This document shows positions 53,093 to 60,766 of a stretch of DNA of 64,000 bases, in pieces. Both the position numbers and the translations under genes were made by a program. How positions within the stretch are numbered: the stretch's first letter is position 1; every line of letters starts with the position of its first letter. This DNA is from Streptomyces werraensis (lineage in GTDB: Bacteria; Actinomycetota; Actinomycetes; Streptomycetales; Streptomycetaceae). A model generated the notes under the pieces. That model was not told the DNA's origin. It was given only the letters and a program-made list of their open reading frames with translations, and did not search any database. Location: assembly GCA_014656175.1 (NCBI GenBank), contig BNBX01000011.1, positions 85,534 through 149,533 of the forward strand, written 5' to 3'.

Positions 53093-54358
53093 TCAGCCCC
53101 CCGCCCCCTCCGCCCGCCTCCGCAGCATCTCCCGTTCCCGGGCGTTTCCCGCCAGGTCCGCCGCCCGCAGGAACTCCTCCCGCGCCTCCTCCGTCCGTCC
53201 GAGGCGGAACAGGAGGTCGCCCCGGACGCTCGGCAGCAGGTGGTAGTCGCGCAGCGCCGGTTCCACGGACAGCGCGTCCACCAGCGGCAGCGCCGCCTGC
53301 GGGCCCTCCGCCATGGAGACGGCGACCGCGCGGTTGAGTTCGATCACCGGGGACGGTGTGCGGGCGGCGAGCAGGCCGTAAAGGGCGGTGATGCGGTGCC
53401 AGTCCGTCTCCTCGTAGCGGTACGCGTGCGCGTGGCAGGCGGCGATGGCCGCCTGGAGGACGTACGGGCCCGGGGGGCCGGAGGCGACCGCGTCGGCGCG
53501 GGCGAGGGCGGTGGCGCCGCGGGCGATGAGCATGCGGTTCCAGCGGGCGCGGTTCTGGTCCGCGAGCAGCACCGGCTCGCCGTCGGGGCCGGTGCGGGCG
53601 GCGGTCCGGGACGCCTGGAACTCCAGCAGGGCCGTCAGCCCGTGCACCTCGGGCTCCTTCGGCATCAGCCCGGACAGCACACGGGCCAGCCGCAGCGCGT
53701 CCTCGCACAGCGCGGGCCGCAGCCAGTCGTCGCCCGCGGTGGCGGCGTACCCCTCGTTGAAGATCAGGTAGATCACGTCGAGGACCGAGCCGAGACGGGC
53801 CTCGCGGTCGGGTCCGTACGGCACCTCGAAGGCGACGTTCTTCCTGGCCAGGGTGCGCTTGGCACGGACGATCCGCTGGGCCACGGTCGCCTCGGGCACG
53901 AGGAAGGCGCGGGCGATCTCGGCCGTGGTCAGGCCGCCGAGCAGCCGCAGGGTGAGGGCGGTGCGCGCCTCGGCGGACAGCACCGGATGGCAGGCGGTGA
54001 AGACGAGCCGCAGCAGGTCGTCGTCGATGTCGTCCGGGTCGGCGGGCTCCTCCGGCGGGGCCGTCACCGTCGCCTGGTCCCGGCCGATCTCAGCGAGCTT
54101 GCGGGCGTAGGTCTCGCGCCGGCGCACCAGGTCGACGGCGCGGTGGCGGGCGGTGGCCGTGAGCCAGGCGCCCGGGTTGTCGGGCACCCCGGCGCGCGGC
54201 CACCGCTCCAGGGCCGCGACCAGGGCGTCCTGCGCCAGTTCCTCCGCGATGCCGACGTCCCGGACGATGCGGGCCACCGCGGCGACCACCCGCGGGAACT
54301 CCATGCGGAAGACGGTCTCGACGGCCCTGTCCGGCCCGGCGGTGGGCTGTGGTGTCAC
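53093..54358 (-). CDS. ECF RNA polymerase sigma factor, ECF42-type with C-terminal extension
   Basis: Sigma factor of 421 residues. The ECF core (about 10-190) has EELAQDALVAALERWPRAGVP in region 2 and LLGGLTTAEIARAFLVPEATV in region 4. A helical C-terminal extension of about 220 residues follows (TPR-like, ending SVRGDLLFRLGRTEEAREEF). This layout together with an adjacent DGPF (YCII-like) gene defines the ECF42 group, which lacks a classical anti-sigma factor. No such gene is present here either. The extension is thought to take part in control. It starts 58 bases after the DGPF gene. Confidence 0.9.
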   Translation of the reverse strand: MTPQPTAGPDRAVETVFRMEFPRVVAAVARIVRDVGIAEELAQDALVAALERWPRAGVPDNPGAWLTATARHRAVDLVRRRETYARKLAEIGRDQATVTAPPEEPADPDDIDDDLLRLVFTACHPVLSAEARTALTLRLLGGLTTAEIARAFLVPEATVAQRIVRAKRTLARKNVAFEVPYGPDREARLGSVLDVIYLIFNEGYAATAGDDWLRPALCEDALRLARVLSGLMPKEPEVHGLTALLEFQASRTAARTGPDGEPVLLADQNRARWNRMLIARGATALARADAVASGPPGPYVLQAAIAACHAHAYRYEETDWHRITALYGLLAARTPSPVIELNRAVAVSMAEGPQAALPLVDALSVEPALRDYHLLPSVRGDLLFRLGRTEEAREEFLRAADLAGNAREREMLRRRAEGAGG

Positions 54359-54416
54359 AGCCCACCATCAGACACCCGTACGGCCGCACGGCCAAGCGGG
54401 GCCCTCGGGCCGCCCG

Positions 54417-54773
54417 TCAGCCCTCCTCGATCTCCCGGACCTCGCAGGTCACCGTCCAGTGCGGCTCGTGCACCTTCAGGAACCGCTTGGTCCACTCGAT
54501 CGCCTCGGCCTTGTCCTTGGCCTGGAGGATGGCGTACCCGCCGATGACCTCCTTGGTCTCGGTGAACGGCCCGTCCGTCACGGACAGCCGGCCGCCCTCG
54601 TAGTGGACCCGGGAGCCCTGGGCGGTCGGGGTCAGTCCGGCGGTGTCCAGCAGGACGCCGTTCTTGGTCATCTCCTCGATCAGCTCGCCCATCCGCTGCA
54701 TCAGCTCGGGGCTGGGCCCGCCCTCGGGGGCGTTGTTCTCGTCGATCCGGATGAGGGAGAGATAGCGCGGCAT
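54417..54773 (-). CDS. DGPF/YCII-like protein, partner of the ECF42 sigma factor
   Basis: Small ferredoxin-like protein of 118 residues. The family name motif DGPF is visible (LSVTDGPFTETKEVIGGYAI, about 64-85), with an N-terminal MPRYLSLIRIDE and a conserved WTVTCEVREI end. Members always travel with ECF42 sigma factors, in one operon as here. Proposed roles are as a target or as a signal protein of the sigma factor, but the mechanism is not established. Confidence 0.9.
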   Translation of the reverse strand: MPRYLSLIRIDENNAPEGGPSPELMQRMGELIEEMTKNGVLLDTAGLTPTAQGSRVHYEGGRLSVTDGPFTETKEVIGGYAILQAKDKAEAIEWTKRFLKVHEPHWTVTCEVREIEEG

Positions 54774-54855
54774 GTCGGCTCCTCGTGGTGTGCGGGCCGG
54801 GTCCTTCCCGGCCTCTCACCCTTGCGTCGAACGGCGCGGACGGATATCGACACCC

Positions 54856-54891
54856 GGCGGGAGGAATTCTCGCGGCGGGAGGAATTCTCGC
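54856..54891. repeat. Tandem 18-bp direct repeat
   Basis: GGCGGGAGGAATTCTCGC occurs twice without a gap (54856-54873 and 54874-54891) and ends one base before the stop codon of the LCP gene. Each unit contains an EcoRI-type GAATTC and a GAGAATTCCTC-like half dyad. It may be a duplication or a pair of binding sites. Confidence 0.75.
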
Positions 54892-54892
54892 C

Positions 54893-55978
54893 CTACTTCA
54901 GCGAGGCCCACAGCCGCCGCGCTTCCGGCTCGTCGGGCACCACCCGGTCGGGGTCGGAGGGGGCGGGCAGCACCGGCATGGTCACGGTGGTGACCCGGTC
55001 GGCGGTCAGTCCTTCCACGCTGCGCGCGAGGGACGCCAGTTCGCCGAGCGAGTCCAGACCCGTGTCGGTGGTGAGGCCGCCGGTGAGGGCGTCGGCGGCC
55101 CCGAACAGCGCGGCCGGGTTCGCCGGCAGGTCCAGCTCGGTGATCTGCCTGACCAGCGCCTTCACCAGGTCCTGCTGGAGCGTGATCCGGTTCAGGTCGC
55201 TGCCGTCGCCGACGTCGTACCGGGTGCGGGCGAGCGCGAGGGCCTGTTCGCCGTCCAGATGGTGGGTGCCGGCGTCGAGCGTGAGATGGCTGCGGTCGTC
55301 GTCGATGTCCTCGCGGGTGGTGACGGTGACCCCGCCGAGCGCGTCGACCAGACGGGCGAACCCGGCGAAGTCGATCTCGACGTAGTGGTCCATGCGCACA
55401 CCGGTGAGGGCCTCGACGGTCTTCACCGCGCACACCGGACCCCCCACCTCGTACGCGGTGTTGAACATGACCCCGGACGCCGGCCGTGTCGCGCCCCCGT
55501 CCCCGGACGGGCAGGACGGCCGGTCGACGAGGGTGTCGCGGGGGATGCTGACCACCGTCGCGGAGGTCCGCCCGGCGTCGAGGTGCACGACCATCGCGGT
55601 GTCGGACCGCGCGCCGCCCTCCGGCCCGCCGCCCAGCTTCCGGTTCTCCGCGCCGCTGCGCGAGTCGGAGCCGAGCACGAGCAGGTTCAGCGCCCCGGCC
55701 GGCAGTGGCGAGGCGTCCCCGTACGGCGACGGGACCGGCGTGGCCGTACCCCGGGCGGGGCGGTCGTCCCCCAGGGCCTGGTCGATGTCGACGCCGCGGA
55801 TGTTCCCGTCCAGCCGCAGATACGCCCAGGCGGCAGCGCCCGCGCCGAGCACCAGCAGCCCGGCCAGCACGCCCCCGACGGCCCGCAGCGTCCGTCTTCT
55901 GCGCCGGCCGGGCCGCACGTCCGCGCCCCCGGTGTCCCCTCCGGCGCTGTCCCCGCTTGTCCCCTGATGTCCCGTCAC
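54893..55978 (-). CDS. LytR-CpsA-Psr (LCP) family cell-wall ligase
   Basis: Membrane protein of 361 residues that should transfer glycopolymers from lipid carriers to peptidoglycan. A cytoplasmic Arg-rich N terminus (RPGRRRRR) is followed by one span (AVGGVLAGLLVLGAGAAAWA, about 33-52). The LCP domain (about 95-290) shows LNLLVLGSDSRSG, SDTAMVVHLD with the catalytic Asp/Arg ladder, SIPRDT, and RMDHYVEIDFAGF, LDGEQALALARTRY. Strong Ala/Gly content is normal here. The substrate polymer cannot be read. Confidence 0.92.
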   Translation of the reverse strand: MTGHQGTSGDSAGGDTGGADVRPGRRRRRTLRAVGGVLAGLLVLGAGAAAWAYLRLDGNIRGVDIDQALGDDRPARGTATPVPSPYGDASPLPAGALNLLVLGSDSRSGAENRKLGGGPEGGARSDTAMVVHLDAGRTSATVVSIPRDTLVDRPSCPSGDGGATRPASGVMFNTAYEVGGPVCAVKTVEALTGVRMDHYVEIDFAGFARLVDALGGVTVTTREDIDDDRSHLTLDAGTHHLDGEQALALARTRYDVGDGSDLNRITLQQDLVKALVRQITELDLPANPAALFGAADALTGGLTTDTGLDSLGELASLARSVEGLTADRVTTVTMPVLPAPSDPDRVVPDEPEARRLWASLK

Positions 55979-56073
55979 AAGCAGGAACGTACGTCCGAAT
56001 TATGACGGGCGGCGTTCCCCGGACGTTTTTCTCGCGAAATTCTCAGATTCGCAACTACCTGCCGTCGGGCGGC

Positions 56074-57126
56074 TCAGCGCACCGGCGGCGCGGCCGTGCT
56101 GCTCCGCACCACCAGGCTGGTGGCCAGCTCCACCCGGGTCGCCGTCGAGCTGTCCTCGCCCTTGCCGAGGTCGAGCACCAGCTTCGCCGCCGCCTCCGCC
56201 ATCTCCGTCAGCGGCTGCCGTACGGTCGTCAGCGGCGGGCCCACCCAGCGGGCCACCGGCAGGTCGTCGAACCCGACCACGCTCAGGTCCTCCGGGATCC
56301 GCAGCCCCAGTTCACGCGCGGCCTCGTACAGCCCGAGCGCCTGGAGGTCGTTGCCGGCGAACACGGCGGTGGGCGGGTCCTCGCGGCGCAGCAGGGCGAG
56401 CCCCTGCCGGTAGCCGGCGTCGTGGTGGAAGTCGCCGGAGACGATCAGCCCGGGGTCGACGGGCAGCCCGGCGGTCTCCAGGGCGGCCCGGTAGCCGTCG
56501 ACGCGGGCGCGGCTGCACATCATCCGCGAGGGCCCGCTGATGGCGCCGATCCGGGTGTGGCCCAGCTCGATCAGATGGCGGGTGGCGGCGAGCCCGCCCT
56601 GCCAGTTGGTCGCGCCGATGGAGGGCACGTCGGTGCCCGGGTCGCCGGCCGGGTCCATCACCACGAACGGGATGCCACGGCTGGTCAGCAGCGCGCGCCC
56701 GGACTCGTCGAGGCCGGACAGCACGAGGATCACGCCGTGCGGACGGCGGGCGGCGACCTGGTCGGCCCAGGTGCGGCCGGGTGTGAGCCGCCCCGCGCTC
56801 TCGGACAGCACCACGCTCAGCCCGGCGTCCCGGGCGACGTTCTCCACACCCCGGATGACCTCCATCGCCCAGGCGCTCTCCAGCTCGTGGAAGACCAGGT
56901 CGATCAGGGGCGAGCGGCTGGCCTCGGCGCGACGGCGCCGGTATCCGTGGGTGCGCAGCAGTTCCTCGACCCGGGAACGGGTGCTGGGAGCGACGTCGGC
57001 CCGGCCGTTGAGCACCTTCGAAACAGTCGGCGCGGAGACACCCGCCTCGCGGGCGATCTCGGCGAGCGTCGCGGTCTGCGTGCTGCGCCCGTTGGTCCGG
57101 GTGTCAGCGGGCTGCGGGGAAGTCAT
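56074..57126 (-). CDS. LacI-family transcriptional regulator
   Basis: Repressor of 350 residues. The N-terminal helix-turn-helix with hinge is TLAEIAREAGVSAPTVSKVLNGRADVAPSTR (about 19-50), and a periplasmic-binding-type sugar domain follows (about 78-345), containing GLDESGRALLTSRGIPFVVMD and FAGNDLQALGLY. No sugar transporter or hydrolase gene is adjacent, so the regulon lies elsewhere. A cluster of CGAAACAT repeats upstream is a plausible autoregulatory site. Confidence 0.92.
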   Translation of the reverse strand: MTSPQPADTRTNGRSTQTATLAEIAREAGVSAPTVSKVLNGRADVAPSTRSRVEELLRTHGYRRRRAEASRSPLIDLVFHELESAWAMEVIRGVENVARDAGLSVVLSESAGRLTPGRTWADQVAARRPHGVILVLSGLDESGRALLTSRGIPFVVMDPAGDPGTDVPSIGATNWQGGLAATRHLIELGHTRIGAISGPSRMMCSRARVDGYRAALETAGLPVDPGLIVSGDFHHDAGYRQGLALLRREDPPTAVFAGNDLQALGLYEAARELGLRIPEDLSVVGFDDLPVARWVGPPLTTVRQPLTEMAEAAAKLVLDLGKGEDSSTATRVELATSLVVRSSTAAPPVR

Positions 57127-57179
57127 GGCGGCGATCGTATCTCCGCGAGCCGCGCGGGCGAAGACCTTCGACGGCTCGG

Positions 57180-57208
57180 AACATTCGAAACATATGACGA
57201 AACATTCG
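57180..57208. promoter_or_regulatory. Interleaved AACATTCG / CGAAACAT repeats upstream of the LacI gene
   Basis: AACATTCG occurs at 57180-57187 and 57201-57208, and CGAAACAT at 57186-57193 and 57198-57205, 12 bases apart. The two motifs are near reverse complements. The block lies about 55 bases before the LacI-family start in an AT-rich patch and resembles LacI-type operators of the CGAAA...TTTCG form. Confidence 0.4.
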
Positions 57209-57256
57209 CGTCACACAGCCGTTCCCGCACACCCGGCGCGGCGTCCCCTCCTCCGC

Positions 57257-57520
57257 TCAGACGCTCCCCAGCGACTCGAACCGCCACCGGTGCACCGCCC
57301 GCGTGACCAGCGTGCCCTCCGGCTCGGGGAGCTCGGGGAGGTCGGCGTCGAGGGGCGCGTTCCACCAGGTGATGACGAGGACGCGGTCCTGCGGGGCGCG
57401 GAAGACCTCGCGGCGCACCGGGCGGCGGGGCAGTTCGCGGGCCCGCTCCTCGGCCCAGGCCAGCAGGTCCGGGCCGCGGCCGGGGACCGCGCGGGCCTCC
57501 CACATCAGCGCGACGGTCAT
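57257..57520 (-). CDS. Small hypothetical protein coupled to tsaD
   Basis: Protein of 87 residues whose ATG (57520) overlaps the tsaD stop in an ATGA arrangement. It looks like a single dimeric-barrel-type domain (VALMWEARAVPGRGPDLLAWAEERAREL, then REVFRAPQDRVLVITWW), the fold of antibiotic-biosynthesis monooxygenases and stress proteins. The function is not known. Coupling suggests it is the last gene of the tsaB-rimI-tsaD unit. Confidence 0.75.
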   Translation of the reverse strand: MTVALMWEARAVPGRGPDLLAWAEERARELPRRPVRREVFRAPQDRVLVITWWNAPLDADLPELPEPEGTLVTRAVHRWRFESLGSV

Positions 57521-58614
57521 GTGTAGAGGTTCTCCCGGGCGGTCTCGTGGACGTGGTCGTGGGAGTGGGCGGTGCCCGGCACGTGCGGGTCGGTGACCGG
57601 GAGGGAGGAGTCCGCGGAGAGGTCCCAGTCGGAGGCCGCGCGGTTGCGGGCGACCATCTCCGCGCCGAGGGCGGCCACCATCGCGCCGTTGTCCGTGCAC
57701 AGCTTGGGGCGCGGCACCCGCAGCCGGATGCCGGCGGCCTCGCAGCGCTCCTGGGCGAGGGCGCGCAGCCGGGAGTTGGCGGCCACGCCGCCGCCGATCA
57801 TCAGATGGTCGACGCCCTCGTCCTTGCAGGCCCGCACGGCCTTGCGGGTGAGCACGTCCACGACGGCCTCCTGGAAGGACGCCGACACGTCCCGCACCGG
57901 CACCTCCTCGCCCGCCGCCCGCTTGGCCTCGATCCAGCGCGCCACGGCCGTCTTCAGCCCGGAGAAGGAGAAGTCGTACGCCGGGTCGCGGGGGCCGGTC
58001 AGGCCGCGCGGGAAGGCGATCGCCGACGGGTCGCCCTCGCGGGCGTACCGGTCGATGACGGGGCCGCCGGGGAAGCCGAGGTTCAGCACCCGGGCGATCT
58101 TGTCGAAGGCCTCGCCCGCCGCGTCGTCGATGGTGGCGCCGAGCGGCCGCACGTCCGAGGTGATGTCGGCGGACAGCAGCAGCGAGGAGTGGCCGCCGGA
58201 GACCAGCAGCGCCATCGTCGGCTCGGGCAGCGGCCCGTGCTCCAGCTGGTCGACGCAGATGTGGGAGGCGAGGTGGTTGACGCCGTACAGCGGCTTGCCG
58301 AGGGCGTAGGCGTACGCCTTCGCCGCCGAGACGCCGACCAGCAGCGCGCCGGCGAGGCCCGGACCGGCGGTGACGGCGATGCCGTCGAGGTCCCGGGCGC
58401 TCACCCCGGCCTCCTTCAGCGCCCGCTCGATGGTGGGGACCATCGCCTCGAGGTGGGCGCGGCTCGCCACCTCGGGGACGACGCCGCCGAAGCGGGCGTG
58501 CTCGTCGACGCTGGAGGCGACGGCGTCCGCGAGCAGGGTCGTGCCGCGGACGATGCCGACGCCGGTCTCGTCGCAGGAGGTCTCGATCCCCAGTACCAGG
58601 GGTTCGTCAGCCAT
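57517..58614 (-). CDS. tsaD: tRNA N6-adenosine threonylcarbamoyltransferase TsaD
   Basis: Catalytic subunit of t6A37 synthesis in ANN-decoding tRNAs; 365 residues. VLGIETSCDETGVGIV, the metal ligands H114 and H118 in VNHLASHIC, and GGGVAANSRLR identify it. It acts with TsaB and TsaE, both in this window. Its ATG lies inside the last codons of rimI (8-base overlap). The final 20 residues (HSHDHVHETARENL) are His-rich and outside the fold. Confidence 0.96.
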   Translation of the reverse strand: MADEPLVLGIETSCDETGVGIVRGTTLLADAVASSVDEHARFGGVVPEVASRAHLEAMVPTIERALKEAGVSARDLDGIAVTAGPGLAGALLVGVSAAKAYAYALGKPLYGVNHLASHICVDQLEHGPLPEPTMALLVSGGHSSLLLSADITSDVRPLGATIDDAAGEAFDKIARVLNLGFPGGPVIDRYAREGDPSAIAFPRGLTGPRDPAYDFSFSGLKTAVARWIEAKRAAGEEVPVRDVSASFQEAVVDVLTRKAVRACKDEGVDHLMIGGGVAANSRLRALAQERCEAAGIRLRVPRPKLCTDNGAMVAALGAEMVARNRAASDWDLSADSSLPVTDPHVPGTAHSHDHVHETARENLYT

Positions 58615-59164
58615 GGATCTCGGTTCCTTGTACGCCGTTCACGGGGTGGCCCGGGGTCACGGAGGCGGACGGGTCGGTCAAGCGCATGACCAGCGCGTCC
58701 ACGTTGCCCGGCTGGTAGTAGCCGCGCCTGACTCCGATGACCTCGAAGCCGAAGCGCTCGTAGAGCTTCTGGGCGCGGACGTTGTCGACGCGGCACTCGA
58801 GCATGACCTCGGCGCACTCGAACGCCGTGGCCGCGCGCAGCAGCTCGGTCAGCAGCCGCGAGCCGAGCCCGGTGCCCCAGTGGTCCCGGGTGACCGCGAT
58901 GGTCTGGACGTCGGCCGCGGGGGTGGCGCCGCCGTCGCCCTCCGCGCCGGAGGTGGTGAGGCCGGCGTAACCGACGATCCGGCCGCCCTCCTCGGCGACG
59001 ACGTAGCGCCGGGTCGCCCCGGGCCCGCGGGCGTGGGCCAGCTCGGACCAGAACATGCCGCGCGACCACGCGTCCTCGGGGAAGAGGTCGCGCTCCAGCT
59101 CCAGCACGGGGTCGATGTCCCACCAGCGCATCTCACGCAGGACGACCGTCTCGGTTCCCGTCAC
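58607..59164 (-). CDS. rimI: Ribosomal-protein-alanine N-acetyltransferase RimI-like (GNAT)
   Basis: GNAT acetyltransferase of 185 residues. EMRWWDIDPVLELERDLFPEDAWS is the typical RimI N terminus, QTIAVTRDHWGTGLGSRLL the acetyl-CoA loop, and YERFGFEVIGVRRGYYQPGNVDALVMRL the end. The GTG at 59164 overlaps the tsaB stop (GTGA), and an ATG at 59131 is an alternative. rimI between tsaB and tsaD is the standard actinobacterial order. The N-terminal target may be S18 or other proteins. Confidence 0.93.
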   Translation of the reverse strand: MTGTETVVLREMRWWDIDPVLELERDLFPEDAWSRGMFWSELAHARGPGATRRYVVAEEGGRIVGYAGLTTSGAEGDGGATPAADVQTIAVTRDHWGTGLGSRLLTELLRAATAFECAEVMLECRVDNVRAQKLYERFGFEVIGVRRGYYQPGNVDALVMRLTDPSASVTPGHPVNGVQGTEIHG

Positions 59165-59814
59165 TTGGGGGTGACCACCTTGTAGTTCTTGGGGACCTGG
59201 GCATCGGGCCGCCGCAGGTACAGCGGCCGGGGCGCGGGCAGCTCCTCGCCCGCCGCCAGCCGCTCGGCGGCCAGCCGGGCCAGGGCGGCGGCGCTGACGT
59301 GCTCCGGCTCGTGCGCCTTGGGGAAGGTGTCCGGGTACAGCAGCGCGCCGGCGCCCACCGCGGGCAGCCCCGCGACCTGGCCGGCGATGTCGGCGGGCCG
59401 GTCCACGGCCGGATCGGTGAGGCGGGTGCGGGAGTCGGCGTACCGCGCCCAGTAGACCTCCTTGCGCCGGGCGTCGGTCGCCACGACGAAGGGGCCCTCC
59501 AGGTCGGCGGCGTAGGCCAGGCCGTCGAGCGTGCACACACCGTGCACGGGCACGCCGAGGGCGAGCCCGAAGGTGTCGGCGGTCATCAGGCCGACCCTGA
59601 GGCCGGTGTAGGGGCCGGGGCCGGTGCCGGCCACGATCCCGGTGACGGCGTCGAGCCGCAGTCCGGCCTCGGCGAGCACCCGGTCGACGGCCGGGAGCAG
59701 CAGTTCACCGTGGCGCCGGGCGTCCACCTGGCTCGACGAGGCGATGACGTCGTCGCCGTCGTGCAGCGCGACGGTGACGGCGGGGGTGGCGGTATCCAGA
59801 GCGAGCAAGAGCAC
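59161..59814 (-). CDS. tsaB: tRNA threonylcarbamoyladenosine biosynthesis protein TsaB
   Basis: Non-catalytic partner of TsaD, 217 residues, ASKHA fold. LLALDTATPAVTVALHDG, HGELLLPAVDRVL and GTGPGPYTGLRVGLMTADTFG identify it. First gene of the tsaB-rimI-tsaD-hypothetical unit, in which all junctions overlap. The proteolytic annotation once given to this family is obsolete. Confidence 0.94.
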   Translation of the reverse strand: MLLLALDTATPAVTVALHDGDDVIASSSQVDARRHGELLLPAVDRVLAEAGLRLDAVTGIVAGTGPGPYTGLRVGLMTADTFGLALGVPVHGVCTLDGLAYAADLEGPFVVATDARRKEVYWARYADSRTRLTDPAVDRPADIAGQVAGLPAVGAGALLYPDTFPKAHEPEHVSAAALARLAAERLAAGEELPAPRPLYLRRPDAQVPKNYKVVTPK

Positions 59815-59932
59815 GCAAACAGCCTACGGCTCCCGCGCCCCGGCCACGGCCGCACGGGCCGGACGGTCACGGACTGCTACGGTCGCGTCACATCCGTACA
59901 GCGTGGGGCAAAGCAGGACAGGGGTGACGGCG

Positions 59933-60478
59933 ATGGCGGGGACCAGTTCGATGATCGTGGCGGGGCTGACCGCGGCGGCCCTCGCGACGGTCGGCTACCT
60001 CGGCCACCGGGCGGCGGAGACGGTCCCCCCGGACCTGCGCCGGCAGGCGTCCGGCAACCCGGCGCCCGCGCCGAAGGCGCCCCGCGGCCACCACGCGGCA
60101 GCCCTGCCGCCCCGCTCGGGTCTGGGACAGCGGGTCGTGTACTCGCTGGGCCGCGACCGGGTGTGGCTGGTGGACACCGGCGACAAGGTGCGCCGCACGT
60201 TCGGCGTGAGCCCCAGCACGGTCGACCCGGCTCCGGGCGCCTACCGGGTGACGTCCCGCTCGGGCAGGGTCACCGGCTCGGACGGCGTCCCGGTCGAACA
60301 CGTGGTGCGCTTCGCGAGCGTGGACGGCACGGTGATCGGGTTCAGCGCGGCGGTCGACGGCTCGGCGCCCGTCCTCGACCCGACGGAACGCACGGGCGGG
60401 ATCCGGGAATCGCGGGCGGACGGCGCGGCGATGTGGAGGTTCGCGACGATCGGCCGCGCGGTCGTCGTGGTGCCCTAG
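59933..60478 (+). CDS. L,D-transpeptidase-like protein without the catalytic Cys and His
   Basis: Membrane-anchored protein of 181 residues. An N-terminal span (MIVAGLTAAALATVGYLG, about 7-24) precedes an Ala/Pro/Arg-rich linker. A YkuD-like domain follows (about 66-181) in which RVVYSLGRDRVWLVDTGDKVRRTF, PGAYRVTSRSGRVTG and SRADGAAMWRFATIGRAVVVV align with L,D-transpeptidases. Where the active site should read SHGCIR it reads RTGGIR (153-158), so both catalytic residues are gone. A second possible start is a GTG at 59924. It may be a structural or regulatory relative; how sure: fold likely, inactivity by sequence clear. Confidence 0.7.
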   Translation: MAGTSSMIVAGLTAAALATVGYLGHRAAETVPPDLRRQASGNPAPAPKAPRGHHAAALPPRSGLGQRVVYSLGRDRVWLVDTGDKVRRTFGVSPSTVDPAPGAYRVTSRSGRVTGSDGVPVEHVVRFASVDGTVIGFSAAVDGSAPVLDPTERTGGIRESRADGAAMWRFATIGRAVVVVP

Positions 60479-60484
60479 GGACCC

Positions 60485-60646
60485 TCACGCGGCCTCGCGC
60501 CGGCCCTGCACCGCCTTCTCCCGCCGCGGCGGCTCGGGCGCGGGAGGCGGGGTGGAGACGGCTGCGGCCGCGGCACAGGCGTCTAGCAGGTCGCGCATGG
60601 GCACCGGTCGCGGCGTGGACTCACGCCTGCTCGGGACGGCCGGCAT
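60485..60646 (-). CDS. Small 53-residue protein of unknown function
   Basis: Short frame supported by an excellent ribosome site: GGAGG lies six bases before the ATG at 60646. The protein is basic at both ends and Ala/Pro-rich between, with RDLLDACAAAAAV as its central helix. No family is recognised and no signal peptide is clear. A perfect 10+10 palindrome with TTAGG...CCTAA core lies 29 bases upstream of the start, so the gene is probably regulated. Confidence 0.6.
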   Translation of the reverse strand: MPAVPSRRESTPRPVPMRDLLDACAAAAAVSTPPPAPEPPRREKAVQGRREAA

Positions 60647-60674
60647 GGACGCCTCCTGGACATCGGGGGCGGGA

Positions 60675-60698
60675 CGCGGTTAGGTAACCCTAACCGCG
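60675..60698. promoter_or_regulatory. Perfect palindrome with TTAGG/CCTAA core upstream of the 53-residue gene
   Basis: CGCGGTTAGG (60675-60684), TAAC, then CCTAACCGCG (60689-60698) form a perfect 10-bp dyad. The TTAGG/CCTAA halves recall DtxR/DmdR iron boxes, but the spacing is shorter than the 19-bp consensus. It could be an operator for the minus-strand small gene or, less likely, an RNA hairpin. Confidence 0.55.
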
Positions 60699-60766
60699 AG
60701 CTGGATACCATGTGACCACGCGGGACGCCGCGGACGCAACACCTTGCCGACACCTTGTCGGAACGC

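Noticed and set aside
50886..53708. A 940-codon frame ending in the deacetylase
   Set aside because: Everything before the ATG at 51806 is antisense to the methyltransferase and sigma-factor region.
60675..60698. Iron box of the DmdR/IdeR type
   Set aside because: The halves TTAGG and CCTAA fit, but the 19-bp consensus requires a longer centre; I kept it as an unassigned palindrome.
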